DNA of 64,000 nucleotides from Eshraghiella sp051880035 (GCA_051880035.1 JBJENE010000017.1:3996-67995), one strand, 5' to 3'. Shown: positions 8,422 to 17,210, numbered from the stretch's first letter. A program made the numbers and translations. Notes: generated by a model from the sequence alone, not told the origin.

Positions 8422-9422
8422 TCCTCTTCATTCTCCTTTCCCGGTTCGTCGTCACTTTCCGGCTCTAATTCTTCCGTATCCTGCTCCGGTCCTTCTGCCA
8501 GCTCAATGAAAATATCTTCAAGATTACCCTTCTTAAGATTCATTTCCAACAAAACTTTCCGGTTCTTTGCAAAGGTTTCAAAAACATATTCGGAAAGTTC
8601 ATATATATCTTCCGGAACAGATTTTATGTGCGCTCTGACCAATCCGCTTAAGTTTTCTTCAAAATAAATATCCGCCACCATGCTTTCATCAGAAAGAAGC
8701 TTTTTCACTTCATCCTCCGTTGCCTTTGTGGTAATAATCATTTCGTTTGAAGAAAGCAATTCCTTCTCAAGGTTTTCCGGTGTATCAAAAGCAACCAGCT
8801 TTCCCTTGGCAATCATAAGGATTTCATCGCAGATTGTCTGCACTTCGGAAAGAATATGGGATGAAAAAATAACCGTGTGCGTTTTACCAAGTGATTTTAT
8901 CAAATCACGGATTTCAATAATCTGCAGCGGGTCAAGACCTACCGTCGGCTCATCAAGAATAATTACCCTGGGATTTCCGAGCAAAGCCTGTGCGATTCCC
9001 ACACGCTGCTTATATCCCTTTGAAAGAGTTGAAATACGGCGGTTTTTCACCTTCTCGATTCCTGTCTGCTCCACAACATTATCCATCTGCTCTGCAAGTT
9101 CAGCCCCGCGAAGACCCTTTGCCTCACCAACAAAACGAAGGTAATCCATCGGTGTCTCATTCATGTAGAGCGGCGGTTGTTCCGGCAGATATCCTATCAG
9201 CCTTTTGGCCGCCTTTGGTTCCTCAAAAATATCATGTCCGTCAATTCTGATATGTCCTTCCGTTGCCGAAAGACATCCCGTCATAATATTCATGGTCGTA
9301 GATTTTCCTGCTCCGTTCGGGCCCAGAAAACCATACACATGGCCGTCGCTGATTTCAAAAGAAAGATCGTCAACAGCCAGATGATCACCATAGTATTTTG
9401 TCAAATGTTCAACTGTGATCAT
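8418..9422 (-). CDS. ABC transporter ATP-binding protein (GldA-like)
   Basis: A 334-residue ATPase. Walker A is GPNGAGKST (about 35-43), the signature LSKGYKQR is at about 138-145, and Walker B VIILDEP is at about 153-159, followed by VGLDP. A C-terminal domain of about 90 residues ends in a very acidic tail. It energises the permease encoded next and is the first gene of the four-gene operon. The ribosome site AGGAGGTTTACT precedes the ATG. Family is clear; the exported substrate is not. Confidence 0.88.
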   Translation of the reverse strand: MITVEHLTKYYGDHLAVDDLSFEISDGHVYGFLGPNGAGKSTTMNIMTGCLSATEGHIRIDGHDIFEEPKAAKRLIGYLPEQPPLYMNETPMDYLRFVGEAKGLRGAELAEQMDNVVEQTGIEKVKNRRISTLSKGYKQRVGIAQALLGNPRVIILDEPTVGLDPLQIIEIRDLIKSLGKTHTVIFSSHILSEVQTICDEILMIAKGKLVAFDTPENLEKELLSSNEMIITTKATEDEVKKLLSDESMVADIYFEENLSGLVRAHIKSVPEDIYELSEYVFETFAKNRKVLLEMNLKKGNLEDIFIELAEGPEQDTEELEPESDDEPGKENEEE

Positions 9423-9579
9423 AGTAAACCTCCTATTCAGATTTATACGGATTGGTCCGCTTCTAAAATTCGATTATAGTCATGAATACTGAATTGACAC
9501 TGAAAGAACCGGCTGTTATTCTGTGAAATTTCTGTGAAAAAGGGGAGCAAAAAAGAGCTGTCAGAAAGAGGGGAATATT

Positions 9580-9694
9580 AAAGAGCTGTCAGAAAGAACG
9601 CTTCCGCTTGGTTGATGCGCGTAGCGGTACTAAAGCTGCAAATTACGCAGCTTAAGTACCGACGGCATCAAACATCTTTCTGACAGCTCTTTTT
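9580..9694. repeat. Long structured hairpin element, copy A
   Basis: AGAGCTGTCAGAAAGA pairs with TCTTTCTGACAGCTCT as the outer stem. Inside are nested arms TTGATGC/GCATCAA, GGTACT/AGTACC and GCTGC/GCAGC around a short loop. A copy of the left outer arm also lies at 9553-9569. A second element with the same inner loops but different stem bases is at 30217-30326, and a short hairpin with a similar outer stem at 30359-30412. The T-run after the right arm means it can also act as a terminator. It lies between the ABC operon promoter and the 3' end of a histidine kinase. It could be a structured RNA or a small non-coding mobile element. Confidence 0.8.
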
Positions 9695-9744
9695 CATCCC
9701 ATTTATTGTGCTGCCGTAATGTATGAAATTCCTTATCTTCTTCT

Positions 9745-10962
9745 TTACATCCTGTTTCTGATTGGCAGCTCAACAAAAAAGCTGTTATACCCGTCCCGGC
9801 TCTCTGCCCATATCCGTCCGTTATGTTCATTCACAATGCCCTGTGCGATTGCAAGTCCCAATCCGTAACTATGATTCATTGCCCGTGCTTCATCTACACG
9901 GTAGAAGCGTTTGAAAATATCCTTAAGGTCCTGTGGGCTTATTTCCTCACCCTGATTGGAAACCCGCAGTATACAGCGGTTATGTGTACTTCGTCCGACT
10001 ATAACTTTAATATTGCCTCCGGGTGATGCATATTTTTGAGCGTTATCCAGCAAAATATCAGTCAGTTGCTTCAGATGCTCCGGATTTCCCTTTACAACAA
10101 TATCCGGCTCTATTTCGGAAGTCAGAGCCATACCTTTCTCAAAAAATAAAGGTTCGAATGCCAGAATTGCATCCGAAACGACTTCATCCAGTCGTACACT
10201 GCCCAATTTCTTTTGTAAACTTCCATTATCAATCCGCGCCAGATCTAACATTTTTTCAACAAGACCACGCATCTGCTTTGACATAACAAGAATGCTTCCG
10301 GTAAACTGCTGCCTTTCGTTTTCCTCACATTCAGGCATTCCTAAAAGTTCCGCATTGGCCATAATTACGGTCAACGGAGTCTTCAGCTCATGTGCCGCAT
10401 CCGCTACAAACTGTTTTTGCTGCTTCCATGCCAAATCCACCGGCTTTACCACCCAACGGGCCAGAAATACACTTATTACCAGAAATACGCAGAAAACGAT
10501 TATTCCGATCAGGATGAGATTTTCCACCAGATGCTTTAATGTAGACTGTTCGCTTGTCATGTCCGCAAAAACAATGCAGTGCCCCCTTGGGGTTTCCGTA
10601 CAGAAAAACCGTAAATTGTACTCCTCAAGGACTCCGCTCTGTGTATGTTTTTCGTAAGTTGCTTCCACAAAATCCATCATCATTTCGGAATCTGAGAGGT
10701 CAAAATAACCGCCTCCCACGCTAAGAGGCTCCCCGACCCTGTTTAGCAGAACGCAAAAATACGGCAGCCTGACATCATCATGTGATTCATTGGGACTTCC
10801 AAGCTGCATCGGATTAATGGCAATAGATGACATCATCTGCAGACTTTCGCGTTCAAGATTACGGCTTGTGGAATAAAAAATTAAAGCAAATATCGCCACC
10901 AGCATAATTGTTACGATTGACATATTTATCACAATAAATTTTATACGAAGGCGCTTTAACAT
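9745..10962 (-). CDS. Sensor histidine kinase
   Basis: A 405-residue membrane kinase. Two membrane helices (about 10-30 and 143-165) flank an extracytoplasmic sensor of about 110 residues. After this come the phosphoacceptor segment DAAHELKTPLTVIM (His near residue 191) and the ATPase domain with NAQKYA, YGLGLAI motifs. There is no clear full HAMP domain. It partners the response regulator encoded immediately upstream; the two genes overlap by seven bases. The signal is unknown. No obvious adjacent target gene marks its regulon. Confidence 0.88.
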   Translation of the reverse strand: MLKRLRIKFIVINMSIVTIMLVAIFALIFYSTSRNLERESLQMMSSIAINPMQLGSPNESHDDVRLPYFCVLLNRVGEPLSVGGGYFDLSDSEMMMDFVEATYEKHTQSGVLEEYNLRFFCTETPRGHCIVFADMTSEQSTLKHLVENLILIGIIVFCVFLVISVFLARWVVKPVDLAWKQQKQFVADAAHELKTPLTVIMANAELLGMPECEENERQQFTGSILVMSKQMRGLVEKMLDLARIDNGSLQKKLGSVRLDEVVSDAILAFEPLFFEKGMALTSEIEPDIVVKGNPEHLKQLTDILLDNAQKYASPGGNIKVIVGRSTHNRCILRVSNQGEEISPQDLKDIFKRFYRVDEARAMNHSYGLGLAIAQGIVNEHNGRIWAESRDGYNSFFVELPIRNRM

Positions 10963-11633
10963 TGCCCATCCACCTCCAGGTGATACCCTTGTCTTCTGAT
11001 TGCTTCAATGCGTATATTGGAGTGAATGCTTTGAAGTTTTTTCCGCAAAAAACCTACATATACTTCAACATGATTTTCGGTTGCGTTTGACTCAAAGCCC
11101 CATACCCTAACAAGCAGAGTTTCCTTGGAAATATTTTTTTCTCCTGACTGCAACAATAATCGCATGACATCAAACTCCCTGTCACTAAGACGGACACTTT
11201 TACTTCCGCATATAAGCGTACAAGTGGAAAGGTCCAATGTGGTGTTTCCATAACTCATCTCATCCACCTGTCCGCCCTGCCGTCGTATCAGAGCGTTAAT
11301 ACAGGCAAGTAATTCCCTGGTATCAAACGGCTTAGTCAGATAATAGTCCGCACCTGCGTTAAGTCCCGTAATCCTATCGTCAAGCTCGGATTTGGCAGTT
11401 AGCATTAGAATGGGCGTAAAACAGTGTCCCGCCCTAACCTCTTTGGCCACCTGATATCCGTTCATTCCCGGCATCATAACATCAAGTATTATTAAATCAT
11501 ATATATCCGACAGCGCATATTCTTTTCCGGTATTCCCGTCATAAACACACTCCACTTCGAATCCCTTGTGTTCCAAAAGGACTTTTATGGTATTGGCAAG
11601 TATTTTTTCATCTTCAACAATCAGTATTTTCAT
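10956..11633 (-). CDS. OmpR-family response regulator
   Basis: A 225-residue regulator. The receiver domain has DE acidic pair near residue 8, phosphoacceptor Asp in LIILDVMMPGMNG (about 51) and Lys in LTKPFD (about 101). The C-terminal winged-helix domain has LSDREFDVMRLL and ENHVEVYVGFLRKKL. It is activated by the histidine kinase whose gene overlaps its 3' end. The start MKILIVEDEKIL follows a GGAGG ribosome site. Targets are unknown. Confidence 0.9.
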   Translation of the reverse strand: MKILIVEDEKILANTIKVLLEHKGFEVECVYDGNTGKEYALSDIYDLIILDVMMPGMNGYQVAKEVRAGHCFTPILMLTAKSELDDRITGLNAGADYYLTKPFDTRELLACINALIRRQGGQVDEMSYGNTTLDLSTCTLICGSKSVRLSDREFDVMRLLLQSGEKNISKETLLVRVWGFESNATENHVEVYVGFLRKKLQSIHSNIRIEAIRRQGYHLEVDGQC

Positions 11634-11692
11634 ACCTGTCCTCCTTACACACGCCTTTTTAATAATTCTACATTCCTATGCTGAAATGACGC

Positions 11693-11914
11693 TTAAAAAA
11701 AATTACTGTTTTCATCCTCCGTATATTCAAAGATATCCTCCACTTTCGCATTGCAGACTTTTGCTATTTTTAATGCCAGTGTTACGGATGGAGAATAATC
11801 TCCTCTTTCAATCTGGCTTATTGTCTGCCTTGATGTATTAACTAAAGCTCCCATTTGCTGCTGATTAACGCCAAGCTTCGCCCTGTATTCCTTCAAATGA
11901 TTATTTAGCGGCAT
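11693..11914 (-). CDS. Small XRE-family HTH regulator
   Basis: A 73-residue protein that is essentially one HTH domain: NHLKEYRAKLGVNQQQMGAL, TSRQTISQIERGDYSPS and ALKIAKVCNAKVEDIF. The ATG of MPLNNHL at 11914 is preferred over the GTG three codons earlier because GGAG is correctly spaced for it. The gene overlaps the upstream two-TM protein gene by 14 bases. Such pairs of a YozG/Cro-type HTH with a small membrane protein are common in Firmicutes. It probably binds the TGACAA palindromes at 12609-12671. Confidence 0.85.
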   Translation of the reverse strand: MPLNNHLKEYRAKLGVNQQQMGALVNTSRQTISQIERGDYSPSVTLALKIAKVCNAKVEDIFEYTEDENSNFF

Positions 11915-12566
11915 CTTCTTCACTCTCCACCTGATATTTTTTATTTACAAAATCAAAAGACTCCCATTCAGCCTTTGATTTCGACATCGAAACAGATACT
12001 GCTCCCCACAGTGATGCATAAGATACACCAAAACATATTCCGAGCGCAAGCGAATCAAAAAACAGATATCCCACCATCATTCCAAGCAAAAATCCCATTA
12101 TGTACCCCCATGCATACTTCCAAACATTTCCCTTTTTTTCAACATTCTTGCGATAAAAAAGTTTCTCCCCCCACTCAATACCGGCAATCTGTCCCGATGA
12201 AATCCGTCCTGACAAATCGACGCGCAAATCACTTTCAATTTTTTCCTCAAATTCTTTTACCTCATCCAAAAGAATCTTATCTGTCAATTTGAATGCAGCT
12301 GTACTTTCACCGTACCAGATGGCTTCAAAGTCAACCTTCTTTTCTCCCACAACAACTTTTGAATCCTCATTTTTAACAAAATAATCTTCAATTCTTTCAA
12401 ATACATAAATACCAACAAGCTCCTTTTTTCTGTATATTCCGTATACCAGTCCTTTGTTATCTATAACATTTCCGACGTTTTCTTTAATTTCCTCATCTTG
12501 TAACTTGGACAATTTCTTTTTATCCATCGTATATGTATTATATTTCTTCACTGTACTGATAAGCAT
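11901..12566 (-). CDS. Two-TM protein of unknown function paired with XRE regulator
   Basis: A 221-residue protein starting MLISTVKKYNTY, after AGAGGAA. The first 150 residues are soluble and charged; two helices follow (about 150-195, with GYIMGFLLGMMVGYLFF and LALGICFGVSYASLW) and a short charged tail. I do not recognise it with certainty; it is of the size and neighbourhood of DUF3169-like proteins that precede small XRE regulators. The longer open frame upstream runs through the operator palindromes and has no ribosome site. Function unknown. Confidence 0.7.
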   Translation of the reverse strand: MLISTVKKYNTYTMDKKKLSKLQDEEIKENVGNVIDNKGLVYGIYRKKELVGIYVFERIEDYFVKNEDSKVVVGEKKVDFEAIWYGESTAAFKLTDKILLDEVKEFEEKIESDLRVDLSGRISSGQIAGIEWGEKLFYRKNVEKKGNVWKYAWGYIMGFLLGMMVGYLFFDSLALGICFGVSYASLWGAVSVSMSKSKAEWESFDFVNKKYQVESEEDAAK

Positions 12567-12608
12567 ACTATATTCCTCTTTTCTCCGATGACAACTTTTC
12601 ATTTCATT

Positions 12609-12692
12609 ATGACAACTTTCCTTGTCATTCATCGCATTATTTTTATATCATATGACAAGAATAGTTGTCAACACTTTTTTTCATAGTATAAT
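12609..12692. promoter_or_regulatory. Twin TGACAA-N6-TTGTCA operators and divergent promoters
   Basis: ATGACAA-cttt cc-TTGTCAT is a perfect inverted repeat at 12609-12628, and ATGACAA-gaatag-TTGTCAA an almost perfect one at 12652-12671; their centres are about 43 bases (four helical turns) apart. A further half-site ATGACAA is at 12588-12594. On the plus strand TTGTCA (12665-12670), 16 bases, TATAAT (12687-12692) is a promoter for the fucosidase gene; its -35 is half of the operator. On the minus strand TTGACA (12671-12666) with TATAAA 18 bases on would drive the XRE pair. The XRE protein is the likely binder. Confidence 0.7.
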
Positions 12693-12726
12693 AATTTTTG
12701 AAAAAATAACAAAGACAGGAGAATCT

Positions 12727-14034
12727 ATGGACAAACAGTTAACAGGTGCAGAACTTGCTTCCCGTCTTAAAGGGCAGCTGAATTCAAACATGAAATTTAA
12801 CGGAATAATAGGGGTTGATGATGAATCACTTCATTTAAGTGAAGAAGACATTAAATGGTGGCGTGATGCCAAATTCGGAATGTTTATTCACTGGGGAATT
12901 TACTCCATTCTGGAAAGGGGTGAATGGGTTTATTTCAATGACAAACTTGACGAAGAATATTATAGAAATCTTGCCGGGAACGAGTTCAAGCCGGATAAAA
13001 GTGCCGAAGAAATAATGGATTCATGGACTGATGCTGCAGTTAACGCAGGTATGAAATACGCTGTCATGGTTACAAGGCACCACGACGGATATGCCCTCTG
13101 GGACAGTAAATGTTCCTATAAGGATTTTACCTCCGTAAGATGCGGAAGCAAGGAGGATTATGTCAAAGCCTTTACCCTGGCCTGCAGGGAAAAAGGTCTT
13201 TACACAGGGCTGTACTACTCTCCTATGGACTGGCGTTTTGACGGATATTTCCATCCGAAGGAAAACCCCGAAAGCGCTTTGCTTATGAAAAAGCAGGGAT
13301 ATGGTCAGATTGAGGAGCTTTGCCGCAATTATGGTAAAATAGACATCCTCTGGTATGACGGCGGATGGCTTGCCCATGAGGGAAACGACGCAGATGCCGC
13401 ATGGTTCTGGGAGCCGATAAAACTTAACAAAATGGTCCGTTCATATAATCCAAAGACAATGGTAACGCCCCGTTCCGGTTATAAGGGGGATTTTGAATGC
13501 GATGAAGGTCCTCATGAAATTAAGGGTAAAATCGTCCCTGTTCCATGGGAAAAGAACATGTCACTTACAGAACATTGGTCCTATGTAAGCGATGACCCTA
13601 TGTGGTCTTTTGAATATATTATTAAAATGCTTGTAAATGCAGTGTGCCGCGACGGAAATCTTCTTCTGAATCTGGGTCCTGACAAAAACGGTAATATCCC
13701 GCCCAAAAGTCTTGAGACTCTGAATAAAATCGGTGAATGGCTGAGAGAAAACGGCGAATCAATTTATGCAACGAGGGCAGGGCTTTGGCAGCCTGTCGAC
13801 GATGTTTACGGAAGTGTCTACAGAGATAATATTATCTACCTGCACATTCTGGATTGTCACGCTTTTAACAATCTCCTGCTCCCGAATATTGATTCTCGGA
13901 TAATCGATGTTCAAATATTAAACGGTGTCTCTGTTTCCTATACCCAGAATCCGGAAGGAATTAAAATATTAATCCATGAGGGTCCGGCAGACAAGGAAGC
14001 CGTTGATACAATTTTAAAGATTACACTTGAATAA
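12727..14034 (+). CDS. Alpha-L-fucosidase, GH29 family
   Basis: A 435-residue glycoside hydrolase. WWRDAKFGMFIHWGIYS (about 44-60), YAVMVTRHHDGYALWDSK and the segment DILWYDGGW, which carries the catalytic nucleophile Asp in GH29, are all present. No signal peptide is seen, so it acts in the cytoplasm on imported fucosylated oligosaccharides. The start at MDKQLTG follows ACAGGAG; the longer frame runs back through the promoter. The gene stands alone between the operator region and a terminator. Its control by the divergent XRE protein is inferred from the operator overlapping its -35 box. Confidence 0.88.
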   Translation: MDKQLTGAELASRLKGQLNSNMKFNGIIGVDDESLHLSEEDIKWWRDAKFGMFIHWGIYSILERGEWVYFNDKLDEEYYRNLAGNEFKPDKSAEEIMDSWTDAAVNAGMKYAVMVTRHHDGYALWDSKCSYKDFTSVRCGSKEDYVKAFTLACREKGLYTGLYYSPMDWRFDGYFHPKENPESALLMKKQGYGQIEELCRNYGKIDILWYDGGWLAHEGNDADAAWFWEPIKLNKMVRSYNPKTMVTPRSGYKGDFECDEGPHEIKGKIVPVPWEKNMSLTEHWSYVSDDPMWSFEYIIKMLVNAVCRDGNLLLNLGPDKNGNIPPKSLETLNKIGEWLRENGESIYATRAGLWQPVDDVYGSVYRDNIIYLHILDCHAFNNLLLPNIDSRIIDVQILNGVSVSYTQNPEGIKILIHEGPADKEAVDTILKITLE

Positions 14035-14052
14035 AATACCGGCTAAACTTCA

Positions 14053-14088
14053 AAATCCGCTATACTGTTTCATTAGTATAGCGGATTT
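14053..14088. terminator. Bidirectional intrinsic terminator
   Basis: AAATCCGCTATACT and AGTATAGCGGATTT make a perfect 14-base-pair stem with an 8-base loop between the fucosidase gene and the convergent chemotaxis receptor gene. Confidence 0.88.
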
Positions 14089-14117
14089 ATATTCTTTGTG
14101 CCTTATTGGGGAATTTC

Positions 14118-15635
14118 TTAATCTTCCACTGCACTCTGTGCCAGTTCTTTTATTCTTTCTACCATGTTTTCAATTTCTTCCACTCCGGCACTGTTCTCCT
14201 GAGTAGCTGCCGCAACATGTTCGATTGCCCCGTAATTACTCTGCATATTCACATTTACCTGCTCCATGCCCTTTGCCACTTCACAGCTTAATTCCCTGAT
14301 GTTTACAACCGTCTTGTCCATTTCCATAATCTGCTCTGACATACGGGTATTGGATTCGGTGATTACGGCTGTAGAACTTCCTACTTCCCTGATGCTTTCC
14401 ATTCCCGCATTGGTCAACTGAACGCTCTTTTCCATAACTTTCACGGCATTTTCAGTATGGTTAACCGCTTCCTTAACGATTTTACCGATATTGTCAACTG
14501 CTGTTCTTGTCTGTTCCGCAAGCTTCTGGATTTCCTCGGCAACAACCGCAAAGCCTTTTCCGTAGTCGCCTGCCCTTGCTGCTTCAATGGAGGCATTCAG
14601 TGCAAGAATATTAGTCTGGTTGGATATTTCCGTAATTACATTAATTATTCCGAGTATTTCTTTGGACTCTTCGCCCAGCTTCCAAATGATATCCTTACAT
14701 TCTCCGGTGCTGGAATTTATCTGTTCCATGCTGTCCGTAGCATCATCCATTTTCTTCTGATTTTCTTTGGTTATTTCATTTATCTGTTTTGCAAGGTCTG
14801 CGATTTGTCCGTTCATTGTACCGAGTACAACAAGTCTGGAATTGATATCCTGTGTTTTCTCGTTAATACCCGTTATCTCATCAGTATTTTCGCTGAAGTT
14901 CTGCAATACACCGCCGGTTTCTTCCGCTATCTGGCCGTTGGCCTGCATGGAAGATTCCGTAATTACTGACAAATCTTTTACCATGTCAAAAAGTTCATCT
15001 GAAGTCTGTTTTGATTTTTCCTGCATCTGCTTCATGGAATTCATGATTCGGTCCTGTTCCTCAGCATCCAGCAGATTGGAGAGCATTCCTGCCGTTCTCT
15101 TGCAAAGCATGGTAAAAATAGCCGCAATTGCAACAAGTACCAGTGCCCTCGGAACTATGCCGTATACAATCAGATCATATATTTCCGTAAAGTTTTTATC
15201 AGTAAGTGTATCCAGTGTAAAATCAAGCCACTGTCCTACGGAAACACCTATTACCGACATAACCGTGGTCAGAATATTCAGTTTCTTTGAAAAATAAAGA
15301 CTCGCAATTGCAATGGCATATATGTACAAAAGTACAACATGATATCCAAGAGTAGATGCCGCAATGGTTACAAAAGCAACCGCACACAGAATAAGCACAT
15401 ATTTCACATAACTTTTCTGCTGCTTTGCCACACATACAAGCAGAGTAGGAATCCATAAAAGCACTGACCCTGCCACATATGCAAAAGTCATAATTCCCAT
15501 ATCAACCACAAAAATTCCGAACACATTGAGCAGATAAATTAAAGTAAAGAACAAAAATGTTATTCTCATAACATTTGCTACTGCTCTGTTCGCCTGTTTC
15601 TCATTTTGAACTAAAATACTACCATTTTCTTCCAT
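14118..15635 (-). CDS. Methyl-accepting chemotaxis protein
   Basis: A 505-residue receptor. The first 180 residues hold about six hydrophobic segments, an integral-membrane sensor rather than the usual two-helix ligand domain; no HAMP domain is apparent. The signalling domain has the hairpin tip TNILALNASIEAARAGDYGKGFAVVAEE (read at about 340-370) with long coiled-coil flanks. It presents adaptor and kinase CheA with signals at the membrane. It lies 13 bases downstream of a TetR-family gene and is probably in its operon, an unusual pairing. No che or fla genes are in the window. Confidence 0.88.
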   Translation of the reverse strand: MEENGSILVQNEKQANRAVANVMRITFLFFTLIYLLNVFGIFVVDMGIMTFAYVAGSVLLWIPTLLVCVAKQQKSYVKYVLILCAVAFVTIAASTLGYHVVLLYIYAIAIASLYFSKKLNILTTVMSVIGVSVGQWLDFTLDTLTDKNFTEIYDLIVYGIVPRALVLVAIAAIFTMLCKRTAGMLSNLLDAEEQDRIMNSMKQMQEKSKQTSDELFDMVKDLSVITESSMQANGQIAEETGGVLQNFSENTDEITGINEKTQDINSRLVVLGTMNGQIADLAKQINEITKENQKKMDDATDSMEQINSSTGECKDIIWKLGEESKEILGIINVITEISNQTNILALNASIEAARAGDYGKGFAVVAEEIQKLAEQTRTAVDNIGKIVKEAVNHTENAVKVMEKSVQLTNAGMESIREVGSSTAVITESNTRMSEQIMEMDKTVVNIRELSCEVAKGMEQVNVNMQSNYGAIEHVAAATQENSAGVEEIENMVERIKELAQSAVED

Positions 15636-15648
15636 ACCGTTTTTCTCC

Positions 15649-16272
15649 CTATAAATTTATTATTTTTTGAAATTCGTAATCCTTGTCATATTTTCCCTCT
15701 GCAAATCCGTCTATTTCCTTATAGGCCTTGCAGATACTAAGGCTGAATTCAGTAAGTATTGAGCGGATTTCGTCTTCCGTATAGCTGCATCCGCCGGTTA
15801 CATAAAGAGTGGCTATGCTGTGGGCCACCAGCCACATATCCCTGTAATATTGGTCCGCAGAATCTGCATCCAGCTTATAGATTTTCTGCAAAGACTCTCT
15901 GACAAGCTCCTGCATTTTCTTCAATTCGTCCATCGCATAATGGCTTTGACTTTTTTTATCACTCAAAAATAAAAGATAATACAGCTCCGGTTTCTCCTTA
16001 GCAAAGGCAATGTACTGCATTCCCACTCCCAGAAACGGAATTTTCTCTTTCAATCCCCGATTAATATATTCATGAAAGATTTCCTGCGCCTGATTCCGGA
16101 CCTCCTGTTTTAACTCATCCATTGAAGAATATTGGACAAATATGGGGGCAACCGTGGTATTAAGACTTTTGGCAAGTTCCCTGGCCGTGAGGCTCTCCAT
16201 GCCCTTTTCTTCAATTATTTTTAACCCATGCCTTGCGATGTCTTCTTTTGAATATTGTGACTTTCTGGGCAT
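15649..16272 (-). CDS. TetR/AcrR-family regulator
   Basis: A 207-residue regulator with an N-terminal TetR HTH (EKGMESLTARELAKSLNTT, then VAPIFVQYSSMDELK) and a ligand domain ending in CSYTEDEIRSILTEF. It is a paralogue of the TetR protein encoded at 19023-19610, with the same spacing of the PIF...SMDE and Y-T-E-I segments. Two TAAC-N4-GTTA palindromes lie 21-46 bases upstream of its start, suggesting autoregulation. The chemotaxis receptor gene follows it by 13 bases. Confidence 0.87.
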   Translation of the reverse strand: MPRKSQYSKEDIARHGLKIIEEKGMESLTARELAKSLNTTVAPIFVQYSSMDELKQEVRNQAQEIFHEYINRGLKEKIPFLGVGMQYIAFAKEKPELYYLLFLSDKKSQSHYAMDELKKMQELVRESLQKIYKLDADSADQYYRDMWLVAHSIATLYVTGGCSYTEDEIRSILTEFSLSICKAYKEIDGFAEGKYDKDYEFQKIINL

Positions 16273-16292
16273 ATATACTCCTTTCGATAAAG

Positions 16293-16318
16293 TAACATTC
16301 GTTAGATAACATATGTTA
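16293..16318. promoter_or_regulatory. Paired TAAC-N4-GTTA operator for the TetR gene
   Basis: TAACattcGTTA (16293-16304) and TAACatatGTTA (16307-16318) are two 12-base palindromes spaced 14 bases apart, just upstream of the TetR gene at 15649-16272. The same layout with longer arms occurs upstream of the paralogous TetR gene. Binding by the neighbouring TetR is inferred. Confidence 0.6.
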
Positions 16319-16372
16319 TATTATAAGTATTATATCCTATACCTGTCAACATAAATAATTGCAAATAAGGTA

Positions 16373-16516
16373 TTGACTTTATCAGGTTTTGATTGGTAAA
16401 ATACAAAACGTTGAAAACAAAATAATGTAGTAAAACGACACAAGTATTGCTTAGCATGTAAATCTGATTACGGAACATTTTAAATGATTTATTGCCTGGC
16501 GTACTTGTGTTTTTTT
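16373..16516 (+). ncRNA. Candidate small RNA or attenuated leader
   Basis: TTGACT (16373-16378), 18 bases, TAAAAT (16397-16402) forms a plus-strand promoter. About 36 bases after the -10 box, ACACAAGTA (16438-16446) is followed at 16502-16510 by its complement TACTTGTGT and a run of seven T to 16516, an intrinsic-terminator-like end with a 55-base internal region that can pair further (AAATC/GATTT). This would make an RNA of about 105 bases, or a leader that attenuates the DUF2798 gene starting at 16632. No protein is encoded in it. The call is an inference from sequence only. Confidence 0.4.
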
Positions 16517-16520
16517 GCTG

Positions 16521-16604
16521 TAAGGCCCCCTCAGCTTTCAGGGTAAGGCCCCCTCGGGCTGATGCCCTCGGCGGCGTGTTTCGGCGGCGTGTTTCGGCGG
16601 CGTG
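16521..16604. repeat. GC-rich short repeats
   Basis: TAAGGCCCCCTC occurs twice (16521-16532 and 16543-16554), followed by three tandem copies of a 13-base unit GGCGGCGTGTTTC (about 16570-16604, last copy partial). The block is far more GC-rich than its surroundings. A related sequence, GGTAAGCCCCCTCGC, forms a tandem array at 44079-44173. No coding function is seen. Confidence 0.65.
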
Positions 16605-16631
16605 ATAAAATGTGGTAAAAGGAGAATTTTT

Positions 16632-17210
16632 ATGCCAAGAAATCAATTTCAGCGAATGATATTCGCACTTCTTACCGTTATTATTACAGTTCATGCATAT
16701 GTTTTTTACAGCCTGTATGTAATTAACGGAAATTTCTTTATGTCTATTGAAGGTGCAACGGGTGTTCTTGACGGCATCAGGTTAAACGGAGGCGTGATGG
16801 TCTTTGGGCATCCGGTTCCTATATGGGCGGTTGTACTGATTGAATTCTGTCTTGCGTATACACTGGAGTGTACAATCGGATGCCCGTGTTCATTCAAACT
16901 TGCAGCCAAAATTTTTGACCCAAAGACAACACATCCGATACTGTTTGAAACCGCAATTATTTGTGCAACAGTGGGAATTATGTGTCCTGCCATGAGTTTT
17001 CTGGCTGCCATAATCTATTACCCGTATTATGCAGGTTTCAATATTTTTACATTATTGGCAAACTGGTTAAAATTAGTATGTTTCAATTTTCCGTTTGCAT
17101 TTTTCACACAGTTATTTTTTATTCAGCCGCTTATCCGTACTTTATTTAAGTTAATTTTTGCCGGAGATATTAAAAAGCGGAAACAAAGTGAGGAAATCAG
17201 TCAAGCATAA
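16632..17210 (+). CDS. DUF2798 membrane protein
   Basis: A 192-residue membrane protein with four hydrophobic helices arranged as two DUF2798-like halves (QRMIFALLTVIITVHAYVF at the start; ETAIICATVGIMCPAMSFL in the second half). It starts at ATG 16632, ten bases after GGAG; the codons upstream are leader. Members are commonly found beside TetR-type regulators, as here between two of them. It converges with and slightly overlaps the 3' end of the FtsX-type permease gene on the other strand. Function unknown. Confidence 0.75.
   Translation: MPRNQFQRMIFALLTVIITVHAYVFYSLYVINGNFFMSIEGATGVLDGIRLNGGVMVFGHPVPIWAVVLIEFCLAYTLECTIGCPCSFKLAAKIFDPKTTHPILFETAIICATVGIMCPAMSFLAAIIYYPYYAGFNIFTLLANWLKLVCFNFPFAFFTQLFFIQPLIRTLFKLIFAGDIKKRKQSEEISQA

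Noticed and set aside
16302..16694. A 130-codon minus-strand frame across the TetR operator and GC-rich repeats
   Set aside because: It spans regulatory palindromes and repeats and the N-terminus overlaps the DUF2798 gene; no ribosome site.
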